From: Sphingorhabdus rigui
GTDB taxonomy: Bacteria > Pseudomonadota > Alphaproteobacteria > Sphingomonadales > Sphingomonadaceae
NCBI RefSeq assembly: GCF_014196595.1
Contig: NZ_JACIEA010000001.1
Span: 746,845-810,844 of the forward strand
Direction: 5' to 3'
Length of the DNA: 64,000 nucleotides
Shown here piece by piece: positions 10,261-20,671 of this stretch (positions within the stretch are counted from its first letter, which is position 1; each line of letters starts with the position of its first letter). The position numbers were made by a program, and so were the translations under genes. The notes below the pieces were generated by a model. That model saw only the letters and a program-made list of their open reading frames with translations, was not told the origin of the DNA and did no database searches.

Positions 10261-10472
10261 TATACTCTCTCCTCCTATTCAACCGACACCCTTGCGGCAT
10301 TTGCTGCTCACTTCGGGCTGCCAGTTTTGACACGCTCACCGGCTGAAATGGTCCGGTGGGCAAGCTCTCTCTCAATCACCATCCTATCGCCGAATTTTAA
10401 CAAATCCAGCGATTTAATCGTGCAGTTGAAATTTATACTTTCCAGTGGCTTTTGTGCCCTTTGGCGCTAATT

Positions 10473-12674
10473 ATGCGGTCTATGTTTGACCGTCCTACGA
10501 TATTAGACGCGGCTTTTCTGCGGCGTGTTGCTGCCCATGACTTTCCCGCGCCGCGTGCGAACGGTGCTGCCGAAGGAGCAGCGTCCCATCTGCTGGTCGA
10601 TTTGTTTGATACGCAAATCATGAACCGCCACCTCGATCTTTGGGCGCGTCGGTCAAAGGGTAAGACCTTTTATTCCATCGGCAGTTCGGGGCATGAAGGG
10701 ACTGCAGCGATGGCGGCGGCGACGCGCGCGACCGACATGGCATTTTTGCATTATCGCGATGGCGCGTTTCTGATTCAGCGCAAAAAGCAGGCGGGCGGCC
10801 TGACGCCATTATATGACATGGCTTTGTCCTTTGCCGCTTCGGCAGATGATCCGATTTCCGGCGGGCGGCACAAGGTTCTGGGATGCGCACACACTTTTGT
10901 CCCTCCGCAGACCAGCACCATTGCCTCGCATTTGCCAAAGGCCGTCGGCGCCGCGCATTCCTTGGGGCTGGCGCGGCGTCTGCAACTCGATGATGCGGTA
11001 CTCCCCCACGATTCTGTCATTTTATGTTCCTTCGGCGATGCATCGGCCAACCACTCGACATCGCAAGGCGCGTTCAACGCCGCCTGCTGGGCTGCGTATC
11101 AGCATTTGCCTATGCCGATTGTCTTCCTGTGTGAGGATAATGGCATTGGTATTTCGGTGCGGACGCCCGGTGGATGGATAGCGGCGAACTTCGCGCATCG
11201 ACCGGCGTTGCATTACATTGCCTGCGACGGGGCGGACCTGAATGATGCTCTGCGTGGTTGCCACGAAGCCGTCGCCTATGCGCGTGCGCGACGCAGGCCC
11301 GTATTTCTGCATATGCAGACAGTGCGCCTCATGGGACATGCGGGGGCAGATGTTGAATTAAGCTACGCACCGATTGCGCAGATTGAAGCCGCCGAAGCGC
11401 AAGATCCATTGTTGCACAGCGCGCGGATTTTGCATGAACAAGCGGGCATGTCGGGCGCGGAGATTGTTGCGCGCTACGAAGATATGCGCGCGCGGGTGGA
11501 CCGCGTTGCCTTGGACGCGCTCGCCAAGCCACGGCTCGTCACCGCGCAAGAGGTGATGGCCTCCATCCTGCCAGAGGAAGGCGCCAAGCCGTCGCGGCCA
11601 TTGCCCGATGCGGCCGCACGCGACGCGCTTTTCACCAAAGACGCACGCAACTTGGCTAAACCTGTCACTTTGGCCAAGAGCATCAATTTTGCTTTGGCGG
11701 ATATCATGCTGCAATATCCCAATGTCGCGGTGTTCGGCGAAGATGTTGCGCGCAAAGGCGGCGTTTATGGCGTGACACAGGGGCTGCAGGAAAAATTCGG
11801 CGCAGCGCGTGTGTTTGATACGTTGTTGGACGAACAGACCATTCTTGGGCTGGCCATCGGCATGGGGCATAATGGCTTTGTTCCTATCCCCGAAATCCAG
11901 TTTTTGGCCTATCTGCATAATGCCGAGGACCAAATCCGGGGCGAAGCGGCGACCTTGTCCTTCTTTTCAAACCGTCAATATCGCAACCCTATGGTCGTGC
12001 GTATCGCTGGCTTGCCCTATCAAAAGGGCTTTGGCGGGCATTTCCACAATGACAACAGCATCGCTGTCCTTACCGACATTCCCGGTATCATTGTCGCATG
12101 TCCGTCCAATGCCGCTGATGCGCCTGCTATGCTGCGTGAATGCGTCCGGCTTGCGCATGAGGATGGCCGTGTTGTGATCTTCCTTGAACCCATCGCACTG
12201 TATCACACAACGGACCTTCATGGTGCGGAGGATGGGGCGTGGTCTGCGGAATATACAGCGCCGACGGACGCGCGTGAAATCGTCTTTGGTGCGCTTGGGC
12301 AATTTGGCAACGGCACTGAACTTGCGATTATAACATATGGAAATGGTTATTATTTATCGCGTCAGGCTGCGCCCGAATTGGAAGCGTTGGGCATCACATT
12401 ACGCATCATTGACCTGCGTTGGTTACATCCGTTGAATGCGGACGCAATTGTGGCTGCGGTGGCGGATTGTTCGAATATCCTGATTGTTGACGAAAGCCGC
12501 CGATCGGGAAGCTTGAGTGAAAAGCTGATGACCATATTGACGGAGGCTGGTCGTGGTAACGCCGTTAGCCGAATTACGGCGGAAGATTGCTTCATCCCGC
12601 TTGGGCCCGCGGCTGAGCTGGTATTGCCAAGCAAGCAATCGATCGTGGAAGCCGCCAAGGCAGCGGTCGCATGA
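10473..12674 (+). CDS. fused E1 alpha/beta 2-oxoacid (branched-chain type) dehydrogenase
   Basis: Thiamine-diphosphate enzyme that decarboxylates a 2-oxoacid and transfers the acyl group, with alpha and beta subunits fused in one chain. Residues about 1-370 are E1-alpha-like (SIGSSGHEGTAAMA, HYRDGAFLIQRKKQAGG, and a GDASANHSTSQG cofactor loop ending in CEDNGIGIS). Residues about 390-733 are E1-beta-like (FGEDVARKGGVYGVTQGL, LDEQTILGLAIGMG, a central PEIQFLAYLHNAEDQI). The frame extends to TTG 10452; ATG 10473 or 10482 is more likely, without a clear Shine-Dalgarno. No E2 or E3 gene is adjacent. Instead it overlaps a FabD-like acyltransferase gene by 4 bp. The exact substrate is uncertain. Confidence 0.85.
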   Translation: MRSMFDRPTILDAAFLRRVAAHDFPAPRANGAAEGAASHLLVDLFDTQIMNRHLDLWARRSKGKTFYSIGSSGHEGTAAMAAATRATDMAFLHYRDGAFLIQRKKQAGGLTPLYDMALSFAASADDPISGGRHKVLGCAHTFVPPQTSTIASHLPKAVGAAHSLGLARRLQLDDAVLPHDSVILCSFGDASANHSTSQGAFNAACWAAYQHLPMPIVFLCEDNGIGISVRTPGGWIAANFAHRPALHYIACDGADLNDALRGCHEAVAYARARRRPVFLHMQTVRLMGHAGADVELSYAPIAQIEAAEAQDPLLHSARILHEQAGMSGAEIVARYEDMRARVDRVALDALAKPRLVTAQEVMASILPEEGAKPSRPLPDAAARDALFTKDARNLAKPVTLAKSINFALADIMLQYPNVAVFGEDVARKGGVYGVTQGLQEKFGAARVFDTLLDEQTILGLAIGMGHNGFVPIPEIQFLAYLHNAEDQIRGEAATLSFFSNRQYRNPMVVRIAGLPYQKGFGGHFHNDNSIAVLTDIPGIIVACPSNAADAPAMLRECVRLAHEDGRVVIFLEPIALYHTTDLHGAEDGAWSAEYTAPTDAREIVFGALGQFGNGTELAIITYGNGYYLSRQAAPELEALGITLRIIDLRWLHPLNADAIVAAVADCSNILIVDESRRSGSLSEKLMTILTEAGRGNAVSRITAEDCFIPLGPAAELVLPSKQSIVEAAKAAVA

Positions 12675-13705
12675 AGAAGCGCGCATTGGTCGTTTGCCCG
12701 GGACGCGGCACCTACAACGCGTCCGAGCTTGGATATGTGCAGAAGCACCATGCGGCGCGCGCTGACGTGGTCGGCATTGTTGATGCGGTGCGTGCGGAAA
12801 AGGGCCAAGTGCCGGTATCGACGCTCGATAAAGCCGAGAAATACGCGCCATCGGTACATATGACCGGCGATAACGCATCCCCGCTGATTTACGCATCTGC
12901 CCTCGCGGATTTCGCTGCGATTGATCGTGATAAATTTGATGTCGTTGCGGTGACGGGCAATTCAATGGGCTGGTATCTCGCGCTGGCCTGTGCGGGTATC
13001 GTCGATCTGGCGGCGGGTGCGCGGCTTGTGAACAATATGGGCCTGTTAATGCATGAACATGGCACCGGCGGGCAGATCGTATGGCCGATTGTCGATGCCG
13101 ACTGGAACATTGACCAAGAAAAAATGCATTTTATCAATACTTTACTAGATGAAGCAAAGAATATTTCTGATATTTTCATATCGGTGTCGATACGCCTCGG
13201 CGGGATGGTGGTGTTCGCAGGAGACGAAGCCGGACTGAAATGGCTCGCCGAAAAACTGCCGAAGGACGACCGCTTCCCATTGCGGCTGATGCACCATGCG
13301 GCATTCCATAGCCCGTTGCTGCAGCATATCGTGCCGATGGCGCGCGCGCAGAATCCCGTGGCGGATTTCGGCCCGGGCAACATTCCGGCAATTGACGGGC
13401 AGGGCAAGATTTGGTCGCCGCATGCCTTTAGCCAAGACGCGATCTACGCCTACACGCTTGGCGCGCAATTGACCGAGACATATGATTTTAGCCGTGCGGT
13501 GCAGGTTGCTGCGGCAGAATTCGCGCCGGACGTTGTGATCGTGCTTGGGCCCGGAACCACCTTGGGCGCGCCAACGGCACAAGCGCTGATTGCATCGGGT
13601 TGGCGTGGCCTTTCGGGCAAAGCAGACTTTCAGGCACGGCAGCAGGACGAACCCATATTGATTTCCATGGGTATGGACGAACAGCGCGCCTGGGCATCAC
13701 GTTAA
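12671..13705 (+). CDS. FabD-like ACP acyltransferase family protein
   Basis: Member of the malonyl-CoA:ACP transacylase fold. The nucleophile elbow is VTGNSMGWY with Ser98, and HHAAFHSPLLQ near residue 213 matches the catalytic-histidine FHSPL segment of FabD. The rest diverges from housekeeping FabD: the N-terminus ALVVCPGRGTYNASE replaces the usual FPGQGSQ. Length 344 residues. Its ATG overlaps the stop of the E1 fusion gene (ATGA), so the two are probably translated together. The partner acyl carrier and acyl group are unknown; it may handle the acyl product of the E1 enzyme (inference). Confidence 0.72.
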   Translation: MKKRALVVCPGRGTYNASELGYVQKHHAARADVVGIVDAVRAEKGQVPVSTLDKAEKYAPSVHMTGDNASPLIYASALADFAAIDRDKFDVVAVTGNSMGWYLALACAGIVDLAAGARLVNNMGLLMHEHGTGGQIVWPIVDADWNIDQEKMHFINTLLDEAKNISDIFISVSIRLGGMVVFAGDEAGLKWLAEKLPKDDRFPLRLMHHAAFHSPLLQHIVPMARAQNPVADFGPGNIPAIDGQGKIWSPHAFSQDAIYAYTLGAQLTETYDFSRAVQVAAAEFAPDVVIVLGPGTTLGAPTAQALIASGWRGLSGKADFQARQQDEPILISMGMDEQRAWASR

Positions 13706-13733
13706 ACGTTGCATACGAATAAGCGCTAGACGC

Positions 13734-13762
13734 TTGTGCCCTGCAGGATAAAGGGGGCACAA
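13734..13762. other. hairpin in zwf leader / end of preceding operon
   Basis: TTGTGCCC (13734-13741) pairs perfectly with GGGCACAA (13755-13762) across a 13-base loop, in the 100-bp gap between the FabD-like gene and zwf. No T-tract follows, so it may be a weak terminator for the upstream pair or a leader structure. Confidence 0.3.
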
Positions 13763-13805
13763 TTGGTAAGGCGACCGACCGGTGCCTTGCATGGAGACGA
13801 ACAGA

Positions 13806-15251
13806 ATGAGCATGCACAGTTCCACCTTGCTGTTGTTTGGGGCCACGGGTGACCTTTCACGGCGCATGCTGCTGCCGTCCTTATATGCGCTGCATGCCGA
13901 TGGCCTGATTAATCCTGACCTGCGTATTTTCGGCACCGCACGCAGCGCGCTTACCGATGATGCCTTTCGCGACATGGCACGCGCGGCATTGTGTGAATTT
14001 CTGCCCGATGACCGCAAGGCAGAGGGCCTGATTGACGCATTTCTGCAAAGGCTGTCCTACGTCGCGCTGGATGCGTCCGATCCGCAAGGCTTTGCCGCAT
14101 TGGCGGACAAGATTGGCGACATATCAGGCGGATTGTCGATTTTCCTGTCCACCGCGCCATCTTTGTTTGAGCCAACAATCAAGGGCCTCCACAATGCTGG
14201 CCTGTCTGGTGAAAATGTACGCATTGGTTTGGAAAAGCCATTGGGCAATGATTTGGCGTCATCGCAGCATATCAATGACGCCGTGAACGCGGTTTTCCCG
14301 GAAACGCGGACGTTCCGCATCGACCATTATCTGGGCAAGGAAACGGTCCAGAACCTGATGGCGCTTCGTTTTGCCAATATGTTGTTTGAGCCGCTGTGGA
14401 ATGCCAATGCCATTGAGCATGTGCAGATTACGGTGAGCGAGACCGTCGGGCTGGAGGGGCGGGCCGGATTTTATGACGATACCGGCGCGCTGCGCGACAT
14501 GGTGCAAAACCATATGCTGCAATTGCTGGCGCTGACAGCCATGGAGCCACCGGCAAGTCTGGATGCGACGGCCATCCGAGATGAAAAGGTAAAGGTCCTG
14601 CGCGCGCTGCGTCCGGTGGTGGAAGGTGACGTCGTGACCGGGCAATATAATGACGGTGCGGTCAACGGCGAAGCGGTCAAAGGCTATGACAGCGACCTCG
14701 GCAAACCATCCGACACCGAAACCTTTGTCGCGATCAAAGCCTATGTCGACAATTGGCGGTGGCAGGGCGTGCCGTTTTTCCTGCGCACCGGGAAACGTTT
14801 GCCCGAACGCCGCAGTGAAATCGTCATCCAGTTCAAACCCGTCCCGCACAATGTGTTCAAGGACCGTGGTGGTCGGCTGGAGGCAAATACGCTGGTTATC
14901 CGGTTACAGCCGGAGGAATATGTGCGGCTGTTGGTGATGGCCAAAGAACCCGGGCTGGATCGCGGCGGGGTCACCTTGCGTGAAGTGCCGCTTGATCTGT
15001 CACTCACCGCCGCCTTTGCCGGATCGCGGCGGCGGATTGCATATGAACGCCTGCTTCTCGACCTCATAGAAGGCGACCAGACGCTATTTGTCCGCCGTGA
15101 CGAGGTCGAGGCCCAGTGGAAGTGGATCGATGCCATACGGGCGCTGTGGGACGCGACAGCGTTGAAGCCAAAGGGCTATGGTGCCGGTAGCTGGGGCCCC
15201 AGTGCCGCGATTGCCCTCACCGAACGAGATGGAGTGAGCTGGCATGAGTAA
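13806..15251 (+). CDS. zwf: glucose-6-phosphate 1-dehydrogenase
   Basis: Oxidises glucose 6-phosphate to 6-phosphogluconolactone with NAD(P), the entry step of the Entner-Doudoroff and oxidative pentose phosphate routes. [11 protein letters not shown] at the N-terminus is the nucleotide-binding segment and [19 protein letters not shown] is the active-site signature with catalytic His and Lys. ATG 13806 is preferred to the open-frame start at 13782 because GGAGA lies 9 bases before it; this gives 481 residues. First gene of a tight five-gene operon; its end overlaps edd by 8 bp. No local sugar regulator is seen. Confidence 0.95.
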   Translation: MSMHSSTLLLFGATGDLSRRMLLPSLYALHADGLINPDLRIFGTARSALTDDAFRDMARAALCEFLPDDRKAEGLIDAFLQRLSYVALDASDPQGFAALADKIGDISGGLSIFLSTAPSLFEPTIKGLHNAGLSGENVRIGLEKPLGNDLASSQHINDAVNAVFPETRTFRIDHYLGKETVQNLMALRFANMLFEPLWNANAIEHVQITVSETVGLEGRAGFYDDTGALRDMVQNHMLQLLALTAMEPPASLDATAIRDEKVKVLRALRPVVEGDVVTGQYNDGAVNGEAVKGYDSDLGKPSDTETFVAIKAYVDNWRWQGVPFFLRTGKRLPERRSEIVIQFKPVPHNVFKDRGGRLEANTLVIRLQPEEYVRLLVMAKEPGLDRGGVTLREVPLDLSLTAAFAGSRRRIAYERLLLDLIEGDQTLFVRRDEVEAQWKWIDAIRALWDATALKPKGYGAGSWGPSAAIALTERDGVSWHE

Positions 15252-17067
15252 AATGCACGCAACCGTTGAAGCCGTCACCGCGCGCATCATCGAACGGTCC
15301 AAGCCCGGGCGTCAGGCCTATCTCGATCTGATCGCCAAGCAGCGCGATGCAGGCGTAAACCGGCCCACGTTAAGCTGCGGCAATCTGGCGCATGGCTTTG
15401 CCGCGAGCGGTGAGGATAAGCCTGCCATTCGTGGCGGCAAAGCGATGAACATCGGCATTGTCAGTGCCTATAACGACATGCTGTCGGCGCATCAGCCATA
15501 TGGCCGCTACCCCGAGCAGATGAAAATATTCGCGCGCGAGGTCGGCGCGACGGCGCAGGTCGCAGGCGCGGTGCCCGCGATGTGCGATGGGGTGACGCAG
15601 GGGCAGGATTCGATGGAGCTGTCGTTGTTCAGCCGCGATGTCATTGCCATGGCAACCGCGGTTGGCCTGAGCCACGGGATGTTTGAAAGCGTCGCGATGT
15701 TGGGCATTTGTGACAAGATTGTCCCGGGCCTGCTGATCGGCGCGTTGCGCTTTGGCCATTTGCCGACCGTCCTCGTGCCCGCAGGCCCAATGCCGTCGGG
15801 CCTTGCCAACAAAGAAAAACAGCGTGTCCGTCAGCTATATGCAGAGGGCAAAGTAGGCCGCGCCGAATTGCTGGAGGCGGAAGCCGCGTCCTATCACAGC
15901 GCTGGCACATGTACTTTTTACGGCACCGCCAATTCCAACCAGATGATGATGGAGGTCATGGGGCTGCATATCCCAGGCGCCGCATTCATCAATCCGGGGA
16001 ACAAGCTACGTACCGAATTGACACGCGCTGCGGTCCATCGGTTGAGCGAAATTGGCTGGGACGGCGATGATTACCGGCCCTTAGGGCTGTGCGTCGACGA
16101 AAAAGCAATCGTCAACGCTTGTGTCGGCTTGCTGGCAACAGGCGGATCGACGAACCATGCGCTGCACATTCCGGCCATCGCACGCGCCGCCGGTATCGTC
16201 ATCGATTGGGAAGATTTGGATCAGCTGTCCGCAGTGGTGCCGTTGATCGCCCGCGTGTATCCGAACGGCTCTGGGGATGTGAACCATTTCCACGCCGCAG
16301 GCGGAATAGGCTATGTCATCCGCGAACTGATAGACGCAGGGCTTCTCCACCGCGATATCATGACGGTCGCGGGACAGGATTTGGCCGATTATGGGCGTGA
16401 GCCCATGTTGGAAGACGACAAGCTTGTGTGGCGCGACGCACCTGCGGTGACCGCCGATGACACGATGCTGCGCCCGCCGTCCGCGCCGTTCAGCCCCGAT
16501 GGTGGCATGCGTTTGGTGACAGGTAATTTGGGCCGTGCGACGTTCAAGACCAGTGCGGTTGATCCAGCCCGCTGGACCATCGAAGCACCGGTGCGCGTAT
16601 TTCACGAACAAAATGATGTACTTGCAGCCTTTAAGGCGGGCGAGCTTGATCGCGATGTCATTGTCGTCATCCGTTTTCAGGGGCCTGCCGCCAACGGCAT
16701 GCCTGAACTGCACAAGCTGACGCCGCCATTGGGTGTGTTGCAGGATAAGGGCTTTAACGTCGCGCTCGTGACCGACGGGCGCATGTCCGGTGCATCCGGC
16801 AAAGTGCCAGCCGCGATCCATTTAAGTCCGGAAGCTGCACGTGGCGGGGCAATTGCGAAGCTTCAGGATGGCGACGTCGTGCGCCTGTGCGCCACCAGCG
16901 GCACTTTGTCCGTGCTGGTCGATGACAGCGAATGGACCGGTCGCGCACCCGCCCCGACGCCCGTGGCGCATGTCGGCACCGGACGCGAGCTGTTTGCACT
17001 GATGCGCGCTACGGCCGATGAAGCGGAAAAGGGCGGGTCAGCCATGCTCGCGGCGGCAGGGCTATGA
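15244..17067 (+). CDS. edd: 6-phosphogluconate dehydratase
   Basis: Fe-S enzyme of the IlvD/Edd family that dehydrates 6-phosphogluconate to KDPG, the committed Entner-Doudoroff step. Length 607 residues, right for Edd and longer than typical IlvD. Family segments seen include [65 protein letters not shown] and [11 protein letters not shown]; the cysteines in AMCDG and GTCTFYG are candidates for the cluster ligands. It overlaps zwf upstream and glk downstream (ATGA overlap at 17064-17067), so translation is coupled. Confidence 0.95.
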   Translation: MSKMHATVEAVTARIIERSKPGRQAYLDLIAKQRDAGVNRPTLSCGNLAHGFAASGEDKPAIRGGKAMNIGIVSAYNDMLSAHQPYGRYPEQMKIFAREVGATAQVAGAVPAMCDGVTQGQDSMELSLFSRDVIAMATAVGLSHGMFESVAMLGICDKIVPGLLIGALRFGHLPTVLVPAGPMPSGLANKEKQRVRQLYAEGKVGRAELLEAEAASYHSAGTCTFYGTANSNQMMMEVMGLHIPGAAFINPGNKLRTELTRAAVHRLSEIGWDGDDYRPLGLCVDEKAIVNACVGLLATGGSTNHALHIPAIARAAGIVIDWEDLDQLSAVVPLIARVYPNGSGDVNHFHAAGGIGYVIRELIDAGLLHRDIMTVAGQDLADYGREPMLEDDKLVWRDAPAVTADDTMLRPPSAPFSPDGGMRLVTGNLGRATFKTSAVDPARWTIEAPVRVFHEQNDVLAAFKAGELDRDVIVVIRFQGPAANGMPELHKLTPPLGVLQDKGFNVALVTDGRMSGASGKVPAAIHLSPEAARGGAIAKLQDGDVVRLCATSGTLSVLVDDSEWTGRAPAPTPVAHVGTGRELFALMRATADEAEKGGSAMLAAAGL

Positions 17068-18044
17068 CCGCGATTGTCGCCGTCGATATCGGCGGAACCC
17101 ACGCGCGCTTTACGCTTGCTGAAGTGGATGCGGGCAAGGTCATCAACCTTGGCGAGGCGGTAACGCTGAAAACAGCAGAGCATGCCAGTTTCCAAACCGC
17201 GTGGCAGGAATTTCAACGGATGAACGGAGCGCCGCTTCCGCGCGCAACCGCCATTGCTATTGCAGGGCCCGTTGATGTTGACGTGATTAAGCTCACCAAC
17301 AATCCGTGGATCATTCGCCGGTCGATGGTGTGTGAAAAGCTGAATGTCGACAGGTTCGTTATCGTCAATGATTTCGGGGCCGTGGGCCATGCGGTTGCGC
17401 AAGCGGGGCCAGAACATTTCCACCATTTGACGGGACCTGATCAGGCGTTTGCGCCCGAAGGCACGCTGAGCATCATTGGCCCGGGAACCGGTCTTGGCGT
17501 CGCACACGTCGCGCGCAGCGGCGGTGCCTATCATGTGCAAGCGACCGAAGGCGGGCATATCGATTTTGCACCGCTCGATGCCATTGAAGATGCCGTGTTG
17601 GCGCGCTTGCGTAAACGCTACCGCAGGGTGTCGATTGAACGCGTCGTGTCGGGGCCGGGCTTGGTTGATCTTTACGAAACGCTGGCCGCTATCGAAGGCC
17701 GCGCGGTTCAGCAATATGATGACAAGACGCTCTGGCAAATGGGTATGTCCGGTGAGGATAGCCTTGCCGCGGCGGCTGTTGACCGTTTTTGCCTGTCGCT
17801 GGGCAGCGTTGCCGGTGACATCACGCTAGCTCAGGGCGGCTTTGCAGGGGTCGTCATCGCAGGCGGCCTAGGGCTACGTATCAAGGACAGTCTTGTCCGT
17901 TCGGGCTTTGCCGAACGTTTCCGCGCCAAAGGCCGCTTTGAAGGGTTAATGGCCTCCATCCCTGTGAAACTCATTACCCATCCGCAGCCCGGCCTTTTTG
18001 GGGCAGCGGCGGCCTATGCCCAGCAATATATTGAGAAAGAATAG
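17064..18044 (+). CDS. glk: glucokinase
   Basis: Phosphorylates glucose with ATP to glucose 6-phosphate, feeding zwf. The product has 326 residues, with [10 protein letters not shown] phosphate loop at residues 6-15, [11 protein letters not shown] in the middle, and [10 protein letters not shown] typical of the proteobacterial glucokinase family rather than ROK kinases. It lies inside the Entner-Doudoroff operon, overlapping edd by 4 bp and followed 3 bp later by eda, so intracellular glucose can be taken to pyruvate and glyceraldehyde 3-phosphate by one transcript. Confidence 0.94.
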   Translation: MTAIVAVDIGGTHARFTLAEVDAGKVINLGEAVTLKTAEHASFQTAWQEFQRMNGAPLPRATAIAIAGPVDVDVIKLTNNPWIIRRSMVCEKLNVDRFVIVNDFGAVGHAVAQAGPEHFHHLTGPDQAFAPEGTLSIIGPGTGLGVAHVARSGGAYHVQATEGGHIDFAPLDAIEDAVLARLRKRYRRVSIERVVSGPGLVDLYETLAAIEGRAVQQYDDKTLWQMGMSGEDSLAAAAVDRFCLSLGSVAGDITLAQGGFAGVVIAGGLGLRIKDSLVRSGFAERFRAKGRFEGLMASIPVKLITHPQPGLFGAAAAYAQQYIEKE

Positions 18045-18047
18045 CCG

Positions 18048-18662
18048 ATGTCGCCCGTTGAAAAAATCATGCGTACTGCGCCCGTTATCCCCGTTCTGGT
18101 GATTGAAGATGCGGCGTATGCACGCGCGATAGCGGAGGCATTGGTTGCGGGTGGTTTGCCAGTGTTAGAGGTCACGTTGCGCACAGCCGCGGCATTGGAC
18201 GCCATTGCCGAAATGAAGAAAGTGCCGGGCGCAATTGTTGGTGCAGGCACCGTTGTTGATGTGGCAGGCCTGGACAGCGCAATCGCGGCTGGGGCGGAGT
18301 TTATCGTTTCGCCCGGCCTGACCGACAATTTGGGCAAAGCCGCCATCGCCAAGAATATTCCGTTCCTGCCCGGCGTCGCGAGCGCGGGCGATATCATGCG
18401 CGGACTTGATCTGGGCCTGACGCATTTCAAATTCTTTCCGGCGGAAGCAAATGGCGGTCTTCCTGCGCTGAAATCGCTTATCGGCCCCTTTGGTCAGTGC
18501 AAATTCTGCCCGACCGGCGGTATCAAACAGGAAACGGCGGCAGACTGGCTCGCGGTTCCCGAAATTTTATGTGTTGGTGGAAGCTGGCTTGTTGGTAAAG
18601 GCGTTCCTGATGTTGCCGCGATAGAATCTGCAGCGCGGGCAGCATCGGCATTACGCAACTAA
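18048..18662 (+). CDS. eda: KDPG aldolase (2-dehydro-3-deoxyphosphogluconate aldolase)
   Basis: Class I aldolase that splits KDPG into pyruvate and glyceraldehyde 3-phosphate. 204 residues, the normal size. VLEVTLRT contains the general-base glutamate, GAGTV the phosphate region, and HFKFFPAE the Schiff-base lysine; KFCPTGG near the C-terminus binds phosphate. Starts 3 bp after glk and is followed 16 bp later by pgl. Confidence 0.95.
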   Translation: MSPVEKIMRTAPVIPVLVIEDAAYARAIAEALVAGGLPVLEVTLRTAAALDAIAEMKKVPGAIVGAGTVVDVAGLDSAIAAGAEFIVSPGLTDNLGKAAIAKNIPFLPGVASAGDIMRGLDLGLTHFKFFPAEANGGLPALKSLIGPFGQCKFCPTGGIKQETAADWLAVPEILCVGGSWLVGKGVPDVAAIESAARAASALRN

Positions 18663-18678
18663 CGGAGACGCAAGGCAC

Positions 18679-19386
18679 ATGGCCGAAGAAATTGAATGGT
18701 GGGACTTTGACGCAGCAGAAGATTTGATCGACGCTGTTGTCGGCGACGTCAGCTTCATCATCGAAAGTGCACTTGATGCCCGTGGCCAAGCGTTGGTTGC
18801 GTTTCCGGGCGGTTCGACACCAAAGCCTATTTTGGAAAAGCTGGCGCAAGCCAATATCCGCTGGAAAAGTGTGACGATCATTCCGACCGATGACCGGTTG
18901 GTTCCAGTCGACAATGCGCTTTCGAATGTTGCGATGATTGCAAAGATATTCATTCCGAAAGGCGCGCGCGTGTTGCCGATCACCAGCGATGCTGCGGACT
19001 ATAAATTGGCCGGAGGGGCAGCAAATGCCCGTCTTGCGGACTTGCATTGGCCACCCGATCTCGTCTGGCTGGGTATGGGCGCTGATGGGCATACTGCGTC
19101 GATATTCCCGGGACCTGATCTCGAAACTGCGCTCGAAGGCGGCAAGGATGTGCGCGCCGTCGGTGTTGCACCAGACCCGCTCCCGCCCGAAGCTCCGGTC
19201 AACCGGGTTACCTTGACCGCATCTGCAATCGGTACCGCGCGTACGGCGATATTGGTTATCAATGGTGCCGAGAAGCGTGCCGTGCTTGAGGCCGCGATTG
19301 AGCAGGGAGGTAAGTCAGCTTACCCGGTTGGCCGCGTGCTCGACAAAATTGCCGTCCCTGTCGACATATATTGCTTGGATGATTGA
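18679..19386 (+). CDS. pgl: 6-phosphogluconolactonase
   Basis: Hydrolyses 6-phosphogluconolactone to 6-phosphogluconate, linking zwf to edd. 235 residues of the glucosamine-6-phosphate isomerase-like lactonase family (DevB type), with FPGGSTPKPILEKL near residue 36 and LGMGADGHTASIFP near 132. It is the last gene of the operon, and its stop lies one base from the stop of the convergent PilZ gene. Confidence 0.93.
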   Translation: MAEEIEWWDFDAAEDLIDAVVGDVSFIIESALDARGQALVAFPGGSTPKPILEKLAQANIRWKSVTIIPTDDRLVPVDNALSNVAMIAKIFIPKGARVLPITSDAADYKLAGGAANARLADLHWPPDLVWLGMGADGHTASIFPGPDLETALEGGKDVRAVGVAPDPLPPEAPVNRVTLTASAIGTARTAILVINGAEKRAVLEAAIEQGGKSAYPVGRVLDKIAVPVDIYCLDD

Positions 19387-19387
19387 T

Positions 19388-19777
19388 TTAAACGCGGCGT
19401 AGCTTGCCATGTGCGGGCGGCGTCGTATTCAGCTTTTGAAGATATAGGGGCAGGTCGAGCGCGCCAGTGCTAACAGGCTTGCGCGCATCTTTCGGATTGA
19501 TGTGGTGATCAAACGCAATGCCCGCACGGCCCTCGGTCACCCATGCAATGTGACCGCTGACCCAACCGATGCTGCGCAGGTTTATCTCCACCGGTTCACC
19601 GCGCGGTGCATTTGTTGGGATTTCAGCCATCAGCCCGCCTGCTGACAGGTTGCGAATGCGTACTTCGTGCTCACCTTTTGTGTTGGGAAAGCGCAGAACG
19701 GCCTTCAGAAACAGGCTGTCGCGATCCATGCTCCGCTTTGCAGCCGACATGTTAATTTCGCCGAATGAGTCATTCAT
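19388..19777 (-). CDS. PilZ domain protein
   Basis: Small cytoplasmic protein with one PilZ-like domain, a fold that often binds cyclic di-GMP. The segments RIRNLSAGGLMAE and GHIAWVTEGRAGIAFD are the core PilZ strands (NxSxxG and the tryptophan/AGI-F pattern). The strict RxxxR switch motif is not obvious, so c-di-GMP binding is uncertain. The frame is open to 19891, but ATG 19777 (129 residues) or 19750 fits the domain; neither has a strong Shine-Dalgarno. Convergent with pgl. Confidence 0.72.
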   Translation of the reverse strand: MNDSFGEINMSAAKRSMDRDSLFLKAVLRFPNTKGEHEVRIRNLSAGGLMAEIPTNAPRGEPVEINLRSIGWVSGHIAWVTEGRAGIAFDHHINPKDARKPVSTGALDLPLYLQKLNTTPPAHGKLRRV

Positions 19778-19915
19778 AATGCAGCACCAAGCACAGAATT
19801 GGGAATAATTCAGGCTCGGACAATGCCAGCTAAGTGTAGCCAAAAGGTTAATTTGCGGATCAACCTGATGGACTTCACATGGTTGCATCAACCATGATCA
19901 TTGAACATCGCGGCG

Positions 19916-20380
19916 TTAATCGTCGCGCGAAACGCGTTCCTGCCGTTCGTGTCGTTCCTGCGCCTCAAGCGTCATTGTCGCGATTGGGCGGGCGCGCAGT
20001 CGGGCAAGTGAAATCGGCTCGCCTGTTACCTGACAATAACCATATTCGCCTTCGGTAATGCGGCGAAGCGCAGATTCGATTTTGGAGATCAGTTTGCGTT
20101 GACGGTCGCGGGTTCGTAATTCGATACCCCAATCCGTTTCACTCGATGCGCGGTCGTTCAGATCAGGTTCGCGCATAGGGCCATCCTGAAGCTGATTCAG
20201 CGTGCCTTGCGATTCCGCCAAGATACTGTTTTTCCAGTCAATCAGCTGCTTCTCAAAATATTTCAGCTGACGATCGTTCATGAAAGGCTCGTCGTCGCTG
20301 GGGATATATGAAGGGTCAATATCGTAACCGGAATTGTTCAATTCTCCGGTATTCTTTTGAGGCTCGGCGCTTGCGCCCAT
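19916..20380 (-). CDS. dksA: DksA/TraR family RNA polymerase-binding factor
   Basis: Transcription factor that binds RNA polymerase through the secondary channel and works with ppGpp. 154 residues: a charged N-terminus, a coiled-coil (FEKQLIDWKNSILAESQGTL to RKLISKIESALRRI), and the zinc-finger region YGYCQVTGEPISLARLRARP followed by ATMTLEAQERHE. Only one of the four classical finger cysteines is present, a pattern found in alphaproteobacterial DksA. GGTGGAG precedes ATG 20380. Divergent from serS. Confidence 0.92.
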   Translation of the reverse strand: MGASAEPQKNTGELNNSGYDIDPSYIPSDDEPFMNDRQLKYFEKQLIDWKNSILAESQGTLNQLQDGPMREPDLNDRASSETDWGIELRTRDRQRKLISKIESALRRITEGEYGYCQVTGEPISLARLRARPIATMTLEAQERHERQERVSRDD

Positions 20381-20671
20381 GTTAGATTCTCCACCTCTGG
20401 CGGGCCCCGCAAAACCAAGGTTGCCGCGTCCAAATCCACTCTCGTCGGCGCTATAGACTCACGCCAAAACCCGCACAAGCAGCAAATGTTACAGAAAGTC
20501 ATACTATCCATAAAAGCTGTGGAAACGGCGCGCCTTCACACATTCGATTGCTCCAAACAGCGCCAAGAATGAAAAAGGTCCGTATTATGTCCGTACGCAT
20601 GGCTTTCGCGAAATTATGTGCCTGCCCTTTTTCATTGCGAAACCGATGCGCGAACGGCATAGCCAGCCACC
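20381..20671. other. dksA-serS divergent intergenic region
   Basis: 291 bp without a credible gene. It must hold the promoters of dksA (leftward) and serS (rightward). I see no strong -35/-10 pair, terminator or structured RNA in it. Confidence 0.5.

Noticed and set aside
14259-14849. Minus-strand open frame within zwf
   Set aside because: Overlaps the conserved dehydrogenase fully; composition typical of antisense frames.
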